In this document: positions 23,635 to 32,245 of the stretch, piece after piece
Numbering within the stretch: position 1 is the first letter of the stretch
How the letters are laid out: the number at the start of each line of letters is the position of its first letter
Source: Synechococcus sp. KORDI-49
GTDB lineage: Bacteria > Cyanobacteriota > Cyanobacteriia > PCC-6307 > Cyanobiaceae
Length of the DNA stretch: 64,000 nucleotides
Direction: 5' to 3'
Assembly (NCBI RefSeq): GCF_000737575.1
Contig: NZ_CP006270.1
Location: 127,163 to 191,162 of the forward strand
Notes under the pieces: model-generated
Databases searched by the model: none
What the model was told of the DNA's origin: nothing
What the model saw: only the letters and a program-made list of their open reading frames with translations
Made by a program: the position numbers and the translations under genes

Positions 23635-23796
23635 TCAGTCCGATGAGCCTTCCAGGCGCTTCACGGCCTCATGGGCCCGTCGCCATCCCTTCACCTTGAA
23701 ACAGCTGGAGTGATGGCAGACCAGGTACTGACCGTTGCCGACGGCATCGATGGTGGAACCGCGCGAGTTGGCAAAGATGCGGCTTCTGAAGTCCAT
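23635..23796 (-). CDS. Small hypothetical protein (53 aa)
   Basis: A 53-aa basic protein beginning M-D-F-R-S-R-I-F-A-N-S. It contains L-V-C-H-H-S-S-C-F-K-V-K-G-W-R-R, with a C-H-H-x-x-C cluster that might bind a metal ion, and a final helix. It is 3 bases upstream of the zinc-ribbon gene, so the two probably form a unit. No family recognised. Confidence 0.5.
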   Translation of the reverse strand: MDFRSRIFANSRGSTIDAVGNGQYLVCHHSSCFKVKGWRRAHEAVKRLEGSSD

Positions 23797-24054
23797 GGCG
23801 TCTCCCCTGCCCTGGATTCACTGTTGTGGGGCGGCTTCCCATCGGCAACCCGTGTAAAGGCGCATTGCCCAGAAGACGACAGACAACGAAGCTGGAAACG
23901 GCGTGCTCAGTTCGATCTCAGCTCTCGCTGCACATGTGGTGCTAACTGAGTATTTAAGCCTGAGAATTTCCTCCTAAGTAATTTACTCTGCGCAATAGTT
24001 TTCTTGACCTGAACTAAATGCTGCTTGTAAGTGTGTTGAACTTGCGAGGGTCAC

Positions 24055-24231
24055 ATGTATTCGCTCAGACGAGAACACAACCATGAATCCATCACTGAAC
24101 GATGGCAAGCCCTGGATGAGTACTTCGTTTGCATCACTGAATGCGACATCAATGATCAGGTCTGTGTCACCACCTGCCTGACAAAGCATCTCAAGATCGA
24201 CGACGGGTCCGATCTCTCGATGGCCACCTGA
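24055..24231 (+). CDS. Small Cys-containing hypothetical protein (58 aa)
   Basis: A 58-aa acidic protein with five-residue-spaced Cys in E-Y-F-V-C-I-T-E-C-D and D-Q-V-C-V-T-T-C-L, which could form two disulphides or a metal site. GAGGG stands 5 bases before the ATG. The upstream 100 bases are notably AT-rich, with TTGACC (24004-24009) and GTAAGT about 17 bases on, a possible promoter. Divergent from the 53-aa gene. Function unknown. Confidence 0.5.
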   Translation: MYSLRREHNHESITERWQALDEYFVCITECDINDQVCVTTCLTKHLKIDDGSDLSMAT

Positions 24232-24322
24232 GCCGATTCACTCCGATGCACCAGCGTCTGCGGCTGGAAGGGCACGGCCCGTTACTGGGGTGTGGTGGTG
24301 AGCTGAGCGGTCGATCCAGCCC

Positions 24323-24499
24323 CTAGAGCTGGTCTCCGTTGTTGCGCAGAGCGCACTGCGGCTGCTTGCTGCCGTACTGCCATGGTCGGCGCATGGCCCA
24401 ATACTCATCCACCAGGCCGAGCAGGTAGGTGCCGATGCGCTGGAGCCAGGAGTGTTGCTTCATCCCTTCAACATGCCAAGGGATCGTCTCAACGGCCAT
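24323..24499 (-). CDS. Small hypothetical protein downstream of the flavoprotein
   Basis: A 58-residue Trp-rich protein: I-P-W-H-V-E-G-M-K-Q-H-S-W-L-Q-R-I-G-T-Y-L-L-G-L-V-D, then E-Y-W-A-M-R-R-P-W-Q-Y-G. It lies 24 bases after the stop of the MSMEG_0569-like flavoprotein on the same strand, so it may belong to that unit. Probably an amphipathic membrane-surface protein; no family recognised. Confidence 0.48.
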   Translation of the reverse strand: MAVETIPWHVEGMKQHSWLQRIGTYLLGLVDEYWAMRRPWQYGSKQPQCALRNNGDQL

Positions 24500-24523
24500 G
24501 GTTCTCCAGCGGCCGGACCTTGT

Positions 24524-25822
24524 TCAGGAGCCCAGCAGAGCGGTGCATTCCAGCCGTTCCTGGCTGGCGTCCCGCCGTTTCAGCCTCAGGCTGATCAGCC
24601 GTGCGAGATACAGAGCATCGTCTTTCACGCCGCAGAACCGTCCGGACCCCCAGGTGTGCAGCCAAGGCAGGCCGAGGAAATACAGGCCGTTGCTCTGGGT
24701 GACGCCACGATCGTGGGCGGGTTGTCCGGAACCATCGAACACCGGTACATCGATCCAGCTGAAATCACTGCGGTAGCCCGTGCACCAGATCACTGCCGCC
24801 AGCGGTTCACCGGTGAGATCAAGACCCGGATCCTGCCCATCCGGTGGCTGCCAGCAGGGGGAGTAAGGAGCCTCCGAGGGGGCCTCGATGCCCTGCTTCT
24901 CGATCCAGCTGTCGATGCTGCTGCGGATCCGGCAGTACACCGCATCGGCCTGATCAAGATTGCGGCTGAGGTCGTCGGCGAACCGGATCCGGTCGCTGCT
25001 GATCATCGCGAGGCGACCGTGCAGATGCAGTCCTTCGATCGCACGCCTCCGCAGATCGATTTCCCTGCCGCCATCCCGGCCCGTGAGGTAGTGGTTGGTT
25101 TTGGCACGCACGCTGCGTGGATCGTCGTGCTCGCTGATCGGCATGGCGTAGTAACCCATGCGATCCAGCCAGTCCACCACGTCCCGTCCTCGGTACATCC
25201 GTGGCGAGCGGGGGGCGCTGCCCACGCTCAGGTGCACCGTCCGACCGGATAAAAACAGGTCTTCAGCAATCTGACTGCCGGACTGGCCGCTGCCGACCAC
25301 CAGCACAGGGCCTTCCGGCAGGGATCCGGCATTGCGGTAATCGCGGGCATCGAGCTGCAGCACGGAGGTCGGTAGCCGTTCCGCCAGTGGATGCCTGCGT
25401 GGTGTGTGATAGCCACCGGTGGCCACCACCACCTGCTGCGCTCTCACCTCGCCTTCGCTGGTGAGCAGGCGGTAGCCGCTGCCGGTCTGCGAAAGCCGCT
25501 GCACGGCCACACCCTCGTGCACATCAGCCCCGACGTGCTGGGCGAAACGGCGCAGGAAGGCCACGATCTCCGCCTTGGCCATGAATCCCTGAGGCTGGTC
25601 GCCGTCGTAGGGGAAATCAGGCAGCTGGCACTGCCAGTTGGGAGTCACCAGGCAGAAGGAATCCCAGCGTTGTTGATCCCAGGCGTGTCCGATCCGGTTC
25701 TTCTCAAGCACCAGAGGACGGATTCCGTGCTGCTGAAGTGCCTGGCTCACGGAAAGACCGGCCTGTCCGGCCCCGATCACCACAACCTGATGGAGATCGG
25801 AGTGATGCGCGCTGTTGAGCAT
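24524..25822 (-). CDS. MSMEG_0569-family flavin-dependent oxidoreductase (Nit1 cluster)
   Basis: A 432-aa flavoprotein monooxygenase. FAD site G-A-G-Q-A-G-L at residues about 18-24 and the NADPH-site G-S-G-Q-S-G-S near residue 178 are both present, with the F-x-G-x-x-x-H-like region in between and A-T-G-G-Y. The order is that of Trk/BVMO-like monooxygenases. It stands divergently from the MSMEG_0572/Sll0783-like gene across a 174-base AT-rich spacer, the usual arrangement of Nit1-type clusters. In these clusters it may oxidise an amine or nitrile precursor; the substrate is not known to me. Confidence 0.9.
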   Translation of the reverse strand: MLNSAHHSDLHQVVVIGAGQAGLSVSQALQQHGIRPLVLEKNRIGHAWDQQRWDSFCLVTPNWQCQLPDFPYDGDQPQGFMAKAEIVAFLRRFAQHVGADVHEGVAVQRLSQTGSGYRLLTSEGEVRAQQVVVATGGYHTPRRHPLAERLPTSVLQLDARDYRNAGSLPEGPVLVVGSGQSGSQIAEDLFLSGRTVHLSVGSAPRSPRMYRGRDVVDWLDRMGYYAMPISEHDDPRSVRAKTNHYLTGRDGGREIDLRRRAIEGLHLHGRLAMISSDRIRFADDLSRNLDQADAVYCRIRSSIDSWIEKQGIEAPSEAPYSPCWQPPDGQDPGLDLTGEPLAAVIWCTGYRSDFSWIDVPVFDGSGQPAHDRGVTQSNGLYFLGLPWLHTWGSGRFCGVKDDALYLARLISLRLKRRDASQERLECTALLGS

Positions 25823-25996
25823 GCTTCAGCACACAACTTGGCATTGCAATGATTCAGGAAAATCATTTTCATTTGTGTATTGAAAGGCACAATTAGTTGA
25901 AGCGATTTCTCGCGCATTGCTGCTGTATTTGGTTGCAAATGGAACACTTTTTGTTGATGCCAGGGTCCACGCTTCTGTTCATCAACGTTTCTTCAC

Positions 25997-26479
25997 ATGC
26001 CTGCAGTCGACCGCCCCGCCAATCAGCCGGGGGATTTTCTCGTTGACTACGAGGAAAAAGTTTTTCCTGACGTCAAGGCTGAGCCGGGTGAAAAGGCTCT
26101 GGTCACATTCCATACCGTTGCCTTCGAAGGATCCATCGGTCTGGTGAACCTTCTGCAGGCCAGTCGTCTGATCAACAAAGGCTTTGAAACCTCAGTGCTG
26201 CTCTACGGTCCTGGTGTCACTCTCGGGGTGATGCGGGGTTTTCCGAAGCTTGGTGATGCCGCCTTTGACGGCCATCTCAACTTCAATGCACGCCTTCAGA
26301 AATTCATGGATCAGGGCGGAAAGGTCTACGCCTGCCGCTTCGCACTTCAGGCGCTTTACGGCCATGGTGAGAAGGCCCTGATGCCAGGGATCACGCCGGT
26401 CAATCCTCTCGATGTGCTCGACATCGTGCTGATGCACCGCAAGGAAGGCGCCTTCATCCTCGACACCTGGACGCTCTGA
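25997..26479 (+). CDS. MSMEG_0572/Sll0783-family nitrogen-starvation response protein
   Basis: A 160-aa cytosolic protein with [23 protein letters not shown] and later [20 protein letters not shown], a DsrE-like alpha/beta pattern. In Synechocystis, Sll0783 is strongly induced by nitrogen starvation and is needed for polyhydroxybutyrate build-up. It is the first gene of the plus-strand Nit1-type unit, 19 bases before the nitrilase. The spacer with the divergent flavoprotein likely holds both promoters, but no clear NtcA box was seen. Confidence 0.93.
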   Translation: MPAVDRPANQPGDFLVDYEEKVFPDVKAEPGEKALVTFHTVAFEGSIGLVNLLQASRLINKGFETSVLLYGPGVTLGVMRGFPKLGDAAFDGHLNFNARLQKFMDQGGKVYACRFALQALYGHGEKALMPGITPVNPLDVLDIVLMHRKEGAFILDTWTL

Positions 26480-26498
26480 GCCGGAGCTGATCCCTGTC

Positions 26499-27467
26499 AT
26501 GGTGACCACTGTCAAAGTTGCCGCCGCTCAGATCCGTCCAGTGCTGTTCAGCCTCGACGGATCTCTGCAGAACGTGCTCAAGGCCATGGCCGATGCGGCG
26601 GCCGAGGGTGTGGAGCTGATCGTCTTTCCGGAGACATTTCTTCCCTACTACCCCTATTTCTCCTTCGTCGAACCACCGGTTCGCATGGGTCGCCCCCACC
26701 TGGCTCTTTACGACCAGGCGGTCGTCGTGCCGGGTCCTGTCACCGATGCAGTCGCGGCCGCTGCCCGTCAGCACGGCATGCAGGTGCTTCTCGGAGTGAA
26801 CGAACGCGATGGAGGCACGCTCTACAACACGCAGCTGCTGTTCAACAGCTGCGGCGAGATCGTTCTCAAGCGACGCAAGATCACACCCACGTATCACGAA
26901 CGGATGGTCTGGGGGCAGGGCGACGGTGCCGGGTTGAAGGTGGTGCCCACCCCCCTCGGCCGCATCGGTGCGCTGGCCTGCTGGGAGCACTACAACCCCC
27001 TGGCCCGTTACGCCCTGATGGCTCAGGGCGAGGAGATTCACTGCGCCCAGTTCCCCGGTTCACTCGTCGGTCCGATCTTCACCGAACAGACCGCGGTGAC
27101 GATGCGACACCACGCCCTGGAGGCCGGCTGCTTCGTGATCTGCTCCACCGGGTGGCTTGACCCCGAGGATTTCGCGTCGATCACGCCGGATACGTCGCTG
27201 CACAAGGCCTTTCAGGGGGGCTGTCATACCGCGGTGATCAGTCCGGAGGGCCGTTACCTGGCCGGACCACTGCCCGATGGCGAGGGCCTGGCCATCGCAG
27301 AACTGGATCTGGCTCTGATCACCAAGCGCAAACGGATGATGGACAGCGTCGGCCACTACAGCCGGCCGGAACTGCTCTCGCTGCGCATCAACCGCACTCC
27401 GGCCCTGACCATGGACGACATGCCGGTCGAGCCGACCGCCTTCAGCGAGGAGCTCGACTATGTCTGA
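26499..27467 (+). CDS. Nit1-type nitrilase (Sll0784 family)
   Basis: A 322-aa carbon-nitrogen hydrolase that converts a nitrile to acid and ammonia. The catalytic triad is visible: Glu45 in V-F-P-E-T-F, Lys127 in [12 protein letters not shown], and Cys161 in [10 protein letters not shown]. Full length for bacterial nitrilases, which form spirals. Its gene overlaps the radical SAM gene by 8 bases. In Pseudomonas the homologous Nit1C cluster is linked to growth on cyanide; the natural nitrile in cyanobacteria is unresolved as far as I know. Confidence 0.95.
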   Translation: MVTTVKVAAAQIRPVLFSLDGSLQNVLKAMADAAAEGVELIVFPETFLPYYPYFSFVEPPVRMGRPHLALYDQAVVVPGPVTDAVAAAARQHGMQVLLGVNERDGGTLYNTQLLFNSCGEIVLKRRKITPTYHERMVWGQGDGAGLKVVPTPLGRIGALACWEHYNPLARYALMAQGEEIHCAQFPGSLVGPIFTEQTAVTMRHHALEAGCFVICSTGWLDPEDFASITPDTSLHKAFQGGCHTAVISPEGRYLAGPLPDGEGLAIAELDLALITKRKRMMDSVGHYSRPELLSLRINRTPALTMDDMPVEPTAFSEELDYV

Positions 27468-28551
27468 TCTGGGCCGCCTCGTCACGGAACTGCAGGTGAA
27501 GGGTCTGCGGGCAGAGCCGTTGAACGGCAATCAGGGGCGTCGGGGTGGAGCCGGCCCCTCGGATCACCGCGCTCTCGAGATCGGTGGCCGCACGGTGATG
27601 GTGCCTGTGTACAACAACGCCTCCGAGGCGTCGCCGTATCATCTCGATGCTTCCCCGGACGGTGTCGCCCTCAGCGGTCCGGGCGATGCCTCCCTGGCCC
27701 AGGTCGCCGCCACCGATGAACCGGCGTTTTACGGGCTCAGCACCGCGGATGGCATCCCCTACCGCTCGATCGCCCTGCTGCACAGCCGGGATGTGCTCGC
27801 CACAACGCTGCTGCAGACCTGCATCCGCTTCCGCGATCGCTCGCAGTCCTGCCAGTTCTGCGCGATTGAGCAGTCGTTGGAGGACGACGCGACGCTGGTC
27901 CGCAAGACCCCCGAGCAGGTGGCCGAAGTGGCCGAGGCGGCGGTGCGTCTCGATGGCGTCAGCCAGCTGGTGATGACCACCGGCACGCCCAACGCCGATG
28001 ACCGTGGTGCCCGGCTGATGGCGGAGACGGCGGCCGCGGTGAAGCGCCGGGTCGATCTGCCCATTCAGGGTCAGTGCGAGCCCCCCGATGATCCGATCTG
28101 GTATCAGCGGATGAAGCAGGCCGGCATCGACAGCCTCGGCATGCATCTGGAGGTTGTGGAGGCGGACGTGCGTCGCCGCATCCTGCCCGGCAAGTCCGAG
28201 ATCAGCCTGGAGCGTTACTACGAGGCGTTCGCCGATGCCGTCGCCGTCTTCGGTCGCGGTCAGGTGTCCACATATCTTCTGGCGGGCCTCGGAGACAGTC
28301 GGGACGCCTTGATCGACTGCAGTCGCCGCTTGATCGAGCTGGGTGTCTATCCCTTCATCGTTCCCTTCGTGCCCATCTCCGGAACGCCCCTGGAGCATCA
28401 CCCCGCTCCGGACACCGGCTTCATGGTGGATGTCTACCAGGCCGTCGCCGACCTGCTGCGGAAGGGGGATCTGCGTTCGGAGCAGATGGCCGCTGGATGT
28501 GCGAAGTGCGGTGCCTGTTCGGCTCTGTCGTTGTTCGAGCAGGCGGGCTGA
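27460..28551 (+). CDS. MSMEG_0568-family radical SAM protein (Sll0785 family)
   Basis: A 363-aa radical SAM enzyme. The [4Fe-4S] Cys set is unusual: [14 protein letters not shown] gives C-x9-C-x2-C instead of C-x3-C-x2-C. This is a recognisable trait of this family and of biotin-synthase-like proteins. [12 protein letters not shown] and G-M-H-L-E-V-V-E follow in the barrel, and a C-terminal Cys cluster (C-A-K-C-G-A-C) may hold an auxiliary cluster. Start overlaps the nitrilase end. Reaction unknown; presumably makes or modifies the nitrile substrate or product. Confidence 0.93.
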   Translation: MSDLGRLVTELQVKGLRAEPLNGNQGRRGGAGPSDHRALEIGGRTVMVPVYNNASEASPYHLDASPDGVALSGPGDASLAQVAATDEPAFYGLSTADGIPYRSIALLHSRDVLATTLLQTCIRFRDRSQSCQFCAIEQSLEDDATLVRKTPEQVAEVAEAAVRLDGVSQLVMTTGTPNADDRGARLMAETAAAVKRRVDLPIQGQCEPPDDPIWYQRMKQAGIDSLGMHLEVVEADVRRRILPGKSEISLERYYEAFADAVAVFGRGQVSTYLLAGLGDSRDALIDCSRRLIELGVYPFIVPFVPISGTPLEHHPAPDTGFMVDVYQAVADLLRKGDLRSEQMAAGCAKCGACSALSLFEQAG

Positions 28552-28556
28552 TCATC

Positions 28557-29207
28557 ATGTTGTGTCTTGATCCCAGCAGTGGAGGCATCGGCAGGAGCGT
28601 GAGCTCGGCCCCGCGACTGTTCACGCCGTCGGTGCGTGCCGGAATCGGCGTTGATGCCGACGATTTCCAGTTGTCTCCGACGGCCTGCTCGGATCGGTTC
28701 TCGTTCCATCTGCTGCGTGCTGACTCCAACCTGATCCGCGGTTACTGGCGCTTGCGGCGCAGCATCTTCTGCCGTGAGCAGAACGTGTTCGAACGCTCCG
28801 ATCGCGATGAACTCGATGCTGTGGCCTGGCCGATCGCGGCCCTGCAGCACGGTCCTCCCTCCCCGGATGCGGATGACGATGTTGATGTGGTGGGTGTGGT
28901 CCGGATCGTCGAGACCGAACCGCGCCTCTGGTACGGCGGCCGGCTTGGTGTGCACAGTTCCTTCCGCCGCCACAATCAGATCGGCAAGGGCCTGATCTGG
29001 AAAGCGGTCACCACGGCGAACGGCTGGGGATGCGACCGTTTTCTGGCCACGGTGCAGCTGCAGAACGTGCGCTTCTTCAAGCGATTGCACTGGACGTCGA
29101 TCGAGGAGCTGGAGATCCGTGGCATCCGCCATCACCTGATGCAGGCGGACCTCAGCTACTACGTTCCGGCCAAACAGCAGCGACCGTCCCTGCAGCTGGC
29201 CGCATGA
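28557..29207 (+). CDS. MSMEG_0567/Sll0786-family GNAT N-acetyltransferase
   Basis: A 216-aa protein with a C-terminal GNAT fold: V-V-G-V-V-R-I-V-E (beta4), W-Y-G-G-R-L-G-V-H, R-R-H-N-Q-I-G-K-G-L (acetyl-CoA pyrophosphate loop) and a C-terminal F-F-K-R-L-H-W segment. About 80 residues precede the acetyltransferase core. The ATG at 28557 is chosen 6 bases after the radical SAM stop, not the frame start at 28497 inside that gene. Its stop overlaps the next gene's ATG (ATGA). Confidence 0.9.
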   Translation: MLCLDPSSGGIGRSVSSAPRLFTPSVRAGIGVDADDFQLSPTACSDRFSFHLLRADSNLIRGYWRLRRSIFCREQNVFERSDRDELDAVAWPIAALQHGPPSPDADDDVDVVGVVRIVETEPRLWYGGRLGVHSSFRRHNQIGKGLIWKAVTTANGWGCDRFLATVQLQNVRFFKRLHWTSIEELEIRGIRHHLMQADLSYYVPAKQQRPSLQLAA

Positions 29208-30178
29208 GCCTGCTGTCGCTGGCGGAAGAGCTGCGTTGTCAGAGCGGTCTGCTCGCCAAGCGGGACATCCGCCCGGCGGCTTCGGTGTTCAATCACGTGC
29301 CGTTTCCCCATCTCGGCAAGCCGGGCCGGTTGGGCGACGATGCCGCCCTGTTGCCGGCTCAGAGCGGGCAGCTGTTGATGGCCTGCGAGGGCATGCATCC
29401 CGCTCTGGTGGTCGAGGATCCCTGGTTCGCGGGCTGGAGCGGCGTGCTGGTGAACCTCAGCGACATCGCTGCGATGGGAGGGCGACCGCTGGCTGTGGTG
29501 AACAGCGTCTGGACCGCGGGGCCCGATTCGCTGCAGCGTCTGCTGGAGGGGATGAGCAGCGCCTGTGACCGCTTCGCGGTGCCGATGGTCGGTGGCCATT
29601 CCAATCAGCAGAGCCCCTACGAAGCGCTGTCGGTCGCGGTGCTCGGTGTGGCGGAGGGGCCTGTGCTGTCGGCCCGGTCGGCGTCACCCGGGGATGAACT
29701 CTGGCTGCTGGTGAACCGGAGCGGTCGCTTCTATCGGCACTACCCCTTCTGGGATGCCGCCACGGCGGCGAGTCCCGGTCTGCTGCGCTCTCATCTCAGC
29801 CTGCTTCCGGCGCTCGCGGCCGATGGCATCGTTCATGCCGCCAAGGACATCAGCATGGGCGGACTCTGCGGCACGGCGGTGATGTTCGCGGAATCCTGCG
29901 GTTCTCCCATCACCCTGGAGCTCGATGCGATCGAGCGACCTGATCAGGTGGATGAACAGGCCTGGCTCCGCTGCTTTCCCAGTTTCGGATATCTGCTGGC
30001 GGTGCGTCCGTCGATGACCGGCAGGTTGCAACGGATGCTGCAGGGGGATCCGCACCTGATCTGTTGCCGGATCGGATCCTTCGGCAGCGGCCCCTGTCGG
30101 GTTGCGTTGCAGCGTGAAGGTGATCAGGAACTTCTGTGGGATGGCAGCGAAGGGCTGACTGGCTTCGGCTGTGACTGA
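29204..30178 (+). CDS. Sll0787-family AIR-synthase-like protein
   Basis: A 324-aa PurM/ThiL-like ATP-dependent enzyme. The N-terminal domain has G-D-D-A-A-L-L (Mg-ATP binding), V-N-L-S-D-I-A-A-M-G-G-R-P-L-A and G-G-H-S-N-Q; the C-terminal domain has A-A-K-D-I-S-M-G-G-L-C-G-T. These resemble aminoimidazole ribotide synthase and thiamine-monophosphate kinase motifs. A dehydrating or phosphorylating role in the cluster is inferred. Overlaps the GNAT gene by 4 bases. Confidence 0.92.
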   Translation: MSLLSLAEELRCQSGLLAKRDIRPAASVFNHVPFPHLGKPGRLGDDAALLPAQSGQLLMACEGMHPALVVEDPWFAGWSGVLVNLSDIAAMGGRPLAVVNSVWTAGPDSLQRLLEGMSSACDRFAVPMVGGHSNQQSPYEALSVAVLGVAEGPVLSARSASPGDELWLLVNRSGRFYRHYPFWDAATAASPGLLRSHLSLLPALAADGIVHAAKDISMGGLCGTAVMFAESCGSPITLELDAIERPDQVDEQAWLRCFPSFGYLLAVRPSMTGRLQRMLQGDPHLICCRIGSFGSGPCRVALQREGDQELLWDGSEGLTGFGCD

Positions 30179-30234
30179 TGAGACAGCAGCGGCGGATTTG
30201 CGTGATGCAGGATCCTTTCGGTCAGGCCTGATGA

Positions 30235-30516
30235 ATGCCCGAAGTCCGTTTTGAGCTGGAATGGCCTGATGGTCAATCCAGCACGTTGTATTCACCTTCC
30301 ACGGTGATCCTGCAGTACCTGAAAGCCGGTGATTCCTTCCGGGTTTCTGAATTCGAATCGCTGGGCGTCAAGGCCCTGCGGGCCGCATCCGAGCGGGTTC
30401 GAGCCCGTTATGGATTCGCCTGTACACGAACGGATGAGGAGGAATCTCAGCTGCTTCAGTGGGTTGCCCGCTACAGCCCTGATGCCAGCGTGCGTGTGAT
30501 CAGCCAGCTGCCCTGA
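30235..30516 (+). CDS. MSMEG_0570-family nitrogen-starvation protein
   Basis: A 93-aa protein starting [13 protein letters not shown]. Then comes [15 protein letters not shown], with a helix bearing [14 protein letters not shown], matching the small MSMEG_0570-type protein of Nit1 clusters. It lies 56 bases after the AIR-synthase-like gene and 14 bases before the SnoaL-like gene. Role unknown. Confidence 0.9.
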   Translation: MPEVRFELEWPDGQSSTLYSPSTVILQYLKAGDSFRVSEFESLGVKALRAASERVRARYGFACTRTDEEESQLLQWVARYSPDASVRVISQLP

Positions 30517-30530
30517 CTTTTTTTAATCCC

Positions 30531-30998
30531 ATGACTGGAAAACCACCGTTTCCACCGTTCACGCTGGAAACCGCTCAGCAGAAAGCCAGGATGGCGGAAA
30601 ATGCCTGGAACACCAAAGATCCAGAGAAGGTTTCGCTGGCCTACACCGAAGACAGTTTCTGGCGCAATCGCAGCGAATTCATCCACGGCCGGGATCAGAT
30701 CCTTGCTTTTCTGAAGCGCAAATGGTCTCAGGAACTTGATTACAAGTTGATCAAGGAGGTGTGGGCCTATGCCGGCAACAGAATCGCTGTTCGATTCCAA
30801 TACGAATGGCATGACGATTCCGGACATTTCTTCCGGTCCCATGGCAACGAAAACTGGGAGTTTTCGGAGACCGGTCTGATGCGTCGCCGTGAGGCAAGCA
30901 TCAACGATGTGTCGATCAAACCGGAGGATCGCCGATTCACCTGGGGTGATGGACCCCGGCCGGATGACTTCCCCGGTCTGACCGAACTGGGCCTCTGA
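30531..30998 (+). CDS. DUF1348 / SnoaL-like nuclear transport factor 2 protein
   Basis: A 155-aa protein of the DUF1348 type within the NTF2/SnoaL fold. It shows [33 protein letters not shown], then H-G-R-D-Q-I and [24 protein letters not shown]. Such proteins bind small ligands and some are isomerases or hydrolases. It follows the Nit1 cluster in the same direction, 2 bases before the DUF3050 gene, suggesting linkage. Confidence 0.9.
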   Translation: MTGKPPFPPFTLETAQQKARMAENAWNTKDPEKVSLAYTEDSFWRNRSEFIHGRDQILAFLKRKWSQELDYKLIKEVWAYAGNRIAVRFQYEWHDDSGHFFRSHGNENWEFSETGLMRRREASINDVSIKPEDRRFTWGDGPRPDDFPGLTELGL

Positions 30999-31000
30999 GT

Positions 31001-31741
31001 GTGAATTTTCAGCGTCACCCGCTGCCCCAGGCGATTGATTCCATCGCTCACCTGCGGCTGTTCGTTGAACATCACGTTTTCGCGGTGTGGGATTTCATGC
31101 TGCTGCTCAAGGCTCTGCAGCAGCATCTCGCTCCATCCGGTGCGCCCTGGGCTCCGCCGCCGCACCCCAGGATTGCCGGGCTGATCAACAGCCTCGTGGC
31201 CGAGGAGGAGTGCGATTGCCTGCCGGATCATCTCGGTGGCCCGTTGCATCTCAGCCACTTCGCCATCTACCGGCGGGCGATGGAGGAAATCGACGCCGAC
31301 ACCAGCGTGATCGATGCCGTTCTCGTTCAGGCGATGGCCGGAGATCTGCACGGTTCCGTGTGTCACCCCTCGATTCCGGATGCGGCACGCCGATTCCTGC
31401 GCACCACCCAGGACCTGATCCGTGCGGGCGAGGTGGATGCCCTCGCTGCGGCCTTCACCTACGGCCGGGAGCTGATCGTGCCTGATCTGTTCCGTTCGCT
31501 GCTGGCGCGTCTGCGTCTGATCAATCTCCCCTGCCCAACTCTGTGCTGGTACCTCGAGCGCCACATCGAGCTGGATGGAGACATCCATGGCCCCCTGGCC
31601 GAGCAGATGGTTGAGGCACTCATCGGTTGCGATCCCATGGCACGCGATCGGGTGGAGCGGGTGCGATCACGGGTGATCGACGATCGGCACTGCTTCTGGG
31701 ACGCTGTGCAGGCTCAGCTGGCGAATCCCGTCGCCGTCTGA
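31001..31741 (+). CDS. DUF3050 protein, haem-oxygenase-like fold
   Basis: A 246-aa helical protein of the DUF3050 family. Near the N-terminus L-F-V-E-H-H-V-F-A-V-W-D-F-M-L-L-L-K resembles helix 1 of haem-oxygenase-like proteins. Acidic and His residues recur (A-E-E-E-C-D, L-S-H-F-A-I-Y-R-R-A-M-E-E-I and E-R-H-I-E-L-D-G-D-I-H-G-P-L), compatible with a di-iron site of the haem-oxygenase-like di-iron oxidase type; this is inference. It starts at GTG, 2 bases after the SnoaL-like gene. It may be a downstream extension of the Nit1 cluster. Confidence 0.86.
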   Translation: MNFQRHPLPQAIDSIAHLRLFVEHHVFAVWDFMLLLKALQQHLAPSGAPWAPPPHPRIAGLINSLVAEEECDCLPDHLGGPLHLSHFAIYRRAMEEIDADTSVIDAVLVQAMAGDLHGSVCHPSIPDAARRFLRTTQDLIRAGEVDALAAAFTYGRELIVPDLFRSLLARLRLINLPCPTLCWYLERHIELDGDIHGPLAEQMVEALIGCDPMARDRVERVRSRVIDDRHCFWDAVQAQLANPVAV

Positions 31742-31747
31742 TCTGAT

Positions 31748-32089
31748 TCAGGCCCGGCCACCGCGGGGCGTCTGGCGCAGCATCTTTTCCCAGTGGCGTT
31801 GCCAGCTCTGTTCATCACCGATGCCGGCGAGCAGCTCCACCTCACCGGGGGAGTGCTGCAGGCGGAGTTTCCACGCACTGATGTCGTCGGCCTGATTGAT
31901 CCAGAGCCGCAGCACATCCTGATGAATTCTGTCTGCATCCCATTGGTGCTGGAGTGCCACCTCCTGTGACCAGATCACCAGATCATCCAGATTGAGTGGT
32001 CGGAAGCCCATCAGATTGAGCCCGGTGAGCTGCTCAAGCTCAAACCGGCGCAGAACATCTCCCAGCCCGAAGAAGTGAAGCAGGATCAT
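31748..32089 (-). CDS. Hypothetical protein downstream of a CIRCE element
   Basis: A 113-aa helical protein starting M-I-L-L-H-F-F-G-L-G-D-V-L-R-R-F-E-L-E, with L-N-L-D-D-L-V-I-W-S and a Trp-rich C-terminal half. No family recognised. ATG 32089 is preferred; a GTG at 32101 would add four residues. A near-perfect CIRCE operator lies about 110 bases upstream, suggesting heat-shock (HrcA) control. Converges on the DUF3050 gene with 6 bases between stops. Confidence 0.62.
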   Translation of the reverse strand: MILLHFFGLGDVLRRFELEQLTGLNLMGFRPLNLDDLVIWSQEVALQHQWDADRIHQDVLRLWINQADDISAWKLRLQHSPGEVELLAGIGDEQSWQRHWEKMLRQTPRGGRA

Positions 32090-32198
32090 GCATCTTGTCA
32101 CTCGTTCCGTTCGAACGTACGGGTTTTTTCTCTGGGAAAAGGTTCGTGTTGATGATCTTTACTCACTCTTGATTGCGCCCTCTCGTCATCACTTCCAG

Positions 32199-32225
32199 CT
32201 AGCACTCTCATCCTCAGAGTGCTAA
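32199..32225. promoter_or_regulatory. CIRCE element (HrcA operator)
   Basis: CTAGCACTC-N9-GAGTGCTAA, which on the minus strand reads TTAGCACTC-N9-GAGTGCTAG. The CIRCE consensus is TTAGCACTC-N9-GAGTGCTAA, so 17 of 18 arm bases match, with the exact 9-base spacer. HrcA binds CIRCE to repress chaperone genes. No groE or dnaK gene is nearby. The next gene in line is the minus-strand 113-aa protein. GGT reads away from the element on its other side and ends 21 bases from it. Confidence 0.85.
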
Positions 32226-32245
32226 CTGATCGCTGCTTGTTCCGG

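Noticed and set aside
24452-25252. 266-aa plus-strand frame opposite the flavoprotein
   Set aside because: It mirrors the flavoprotein's GC-rich codons, has no domain, and the opposite strand has clear FAD and NADPH motifs.
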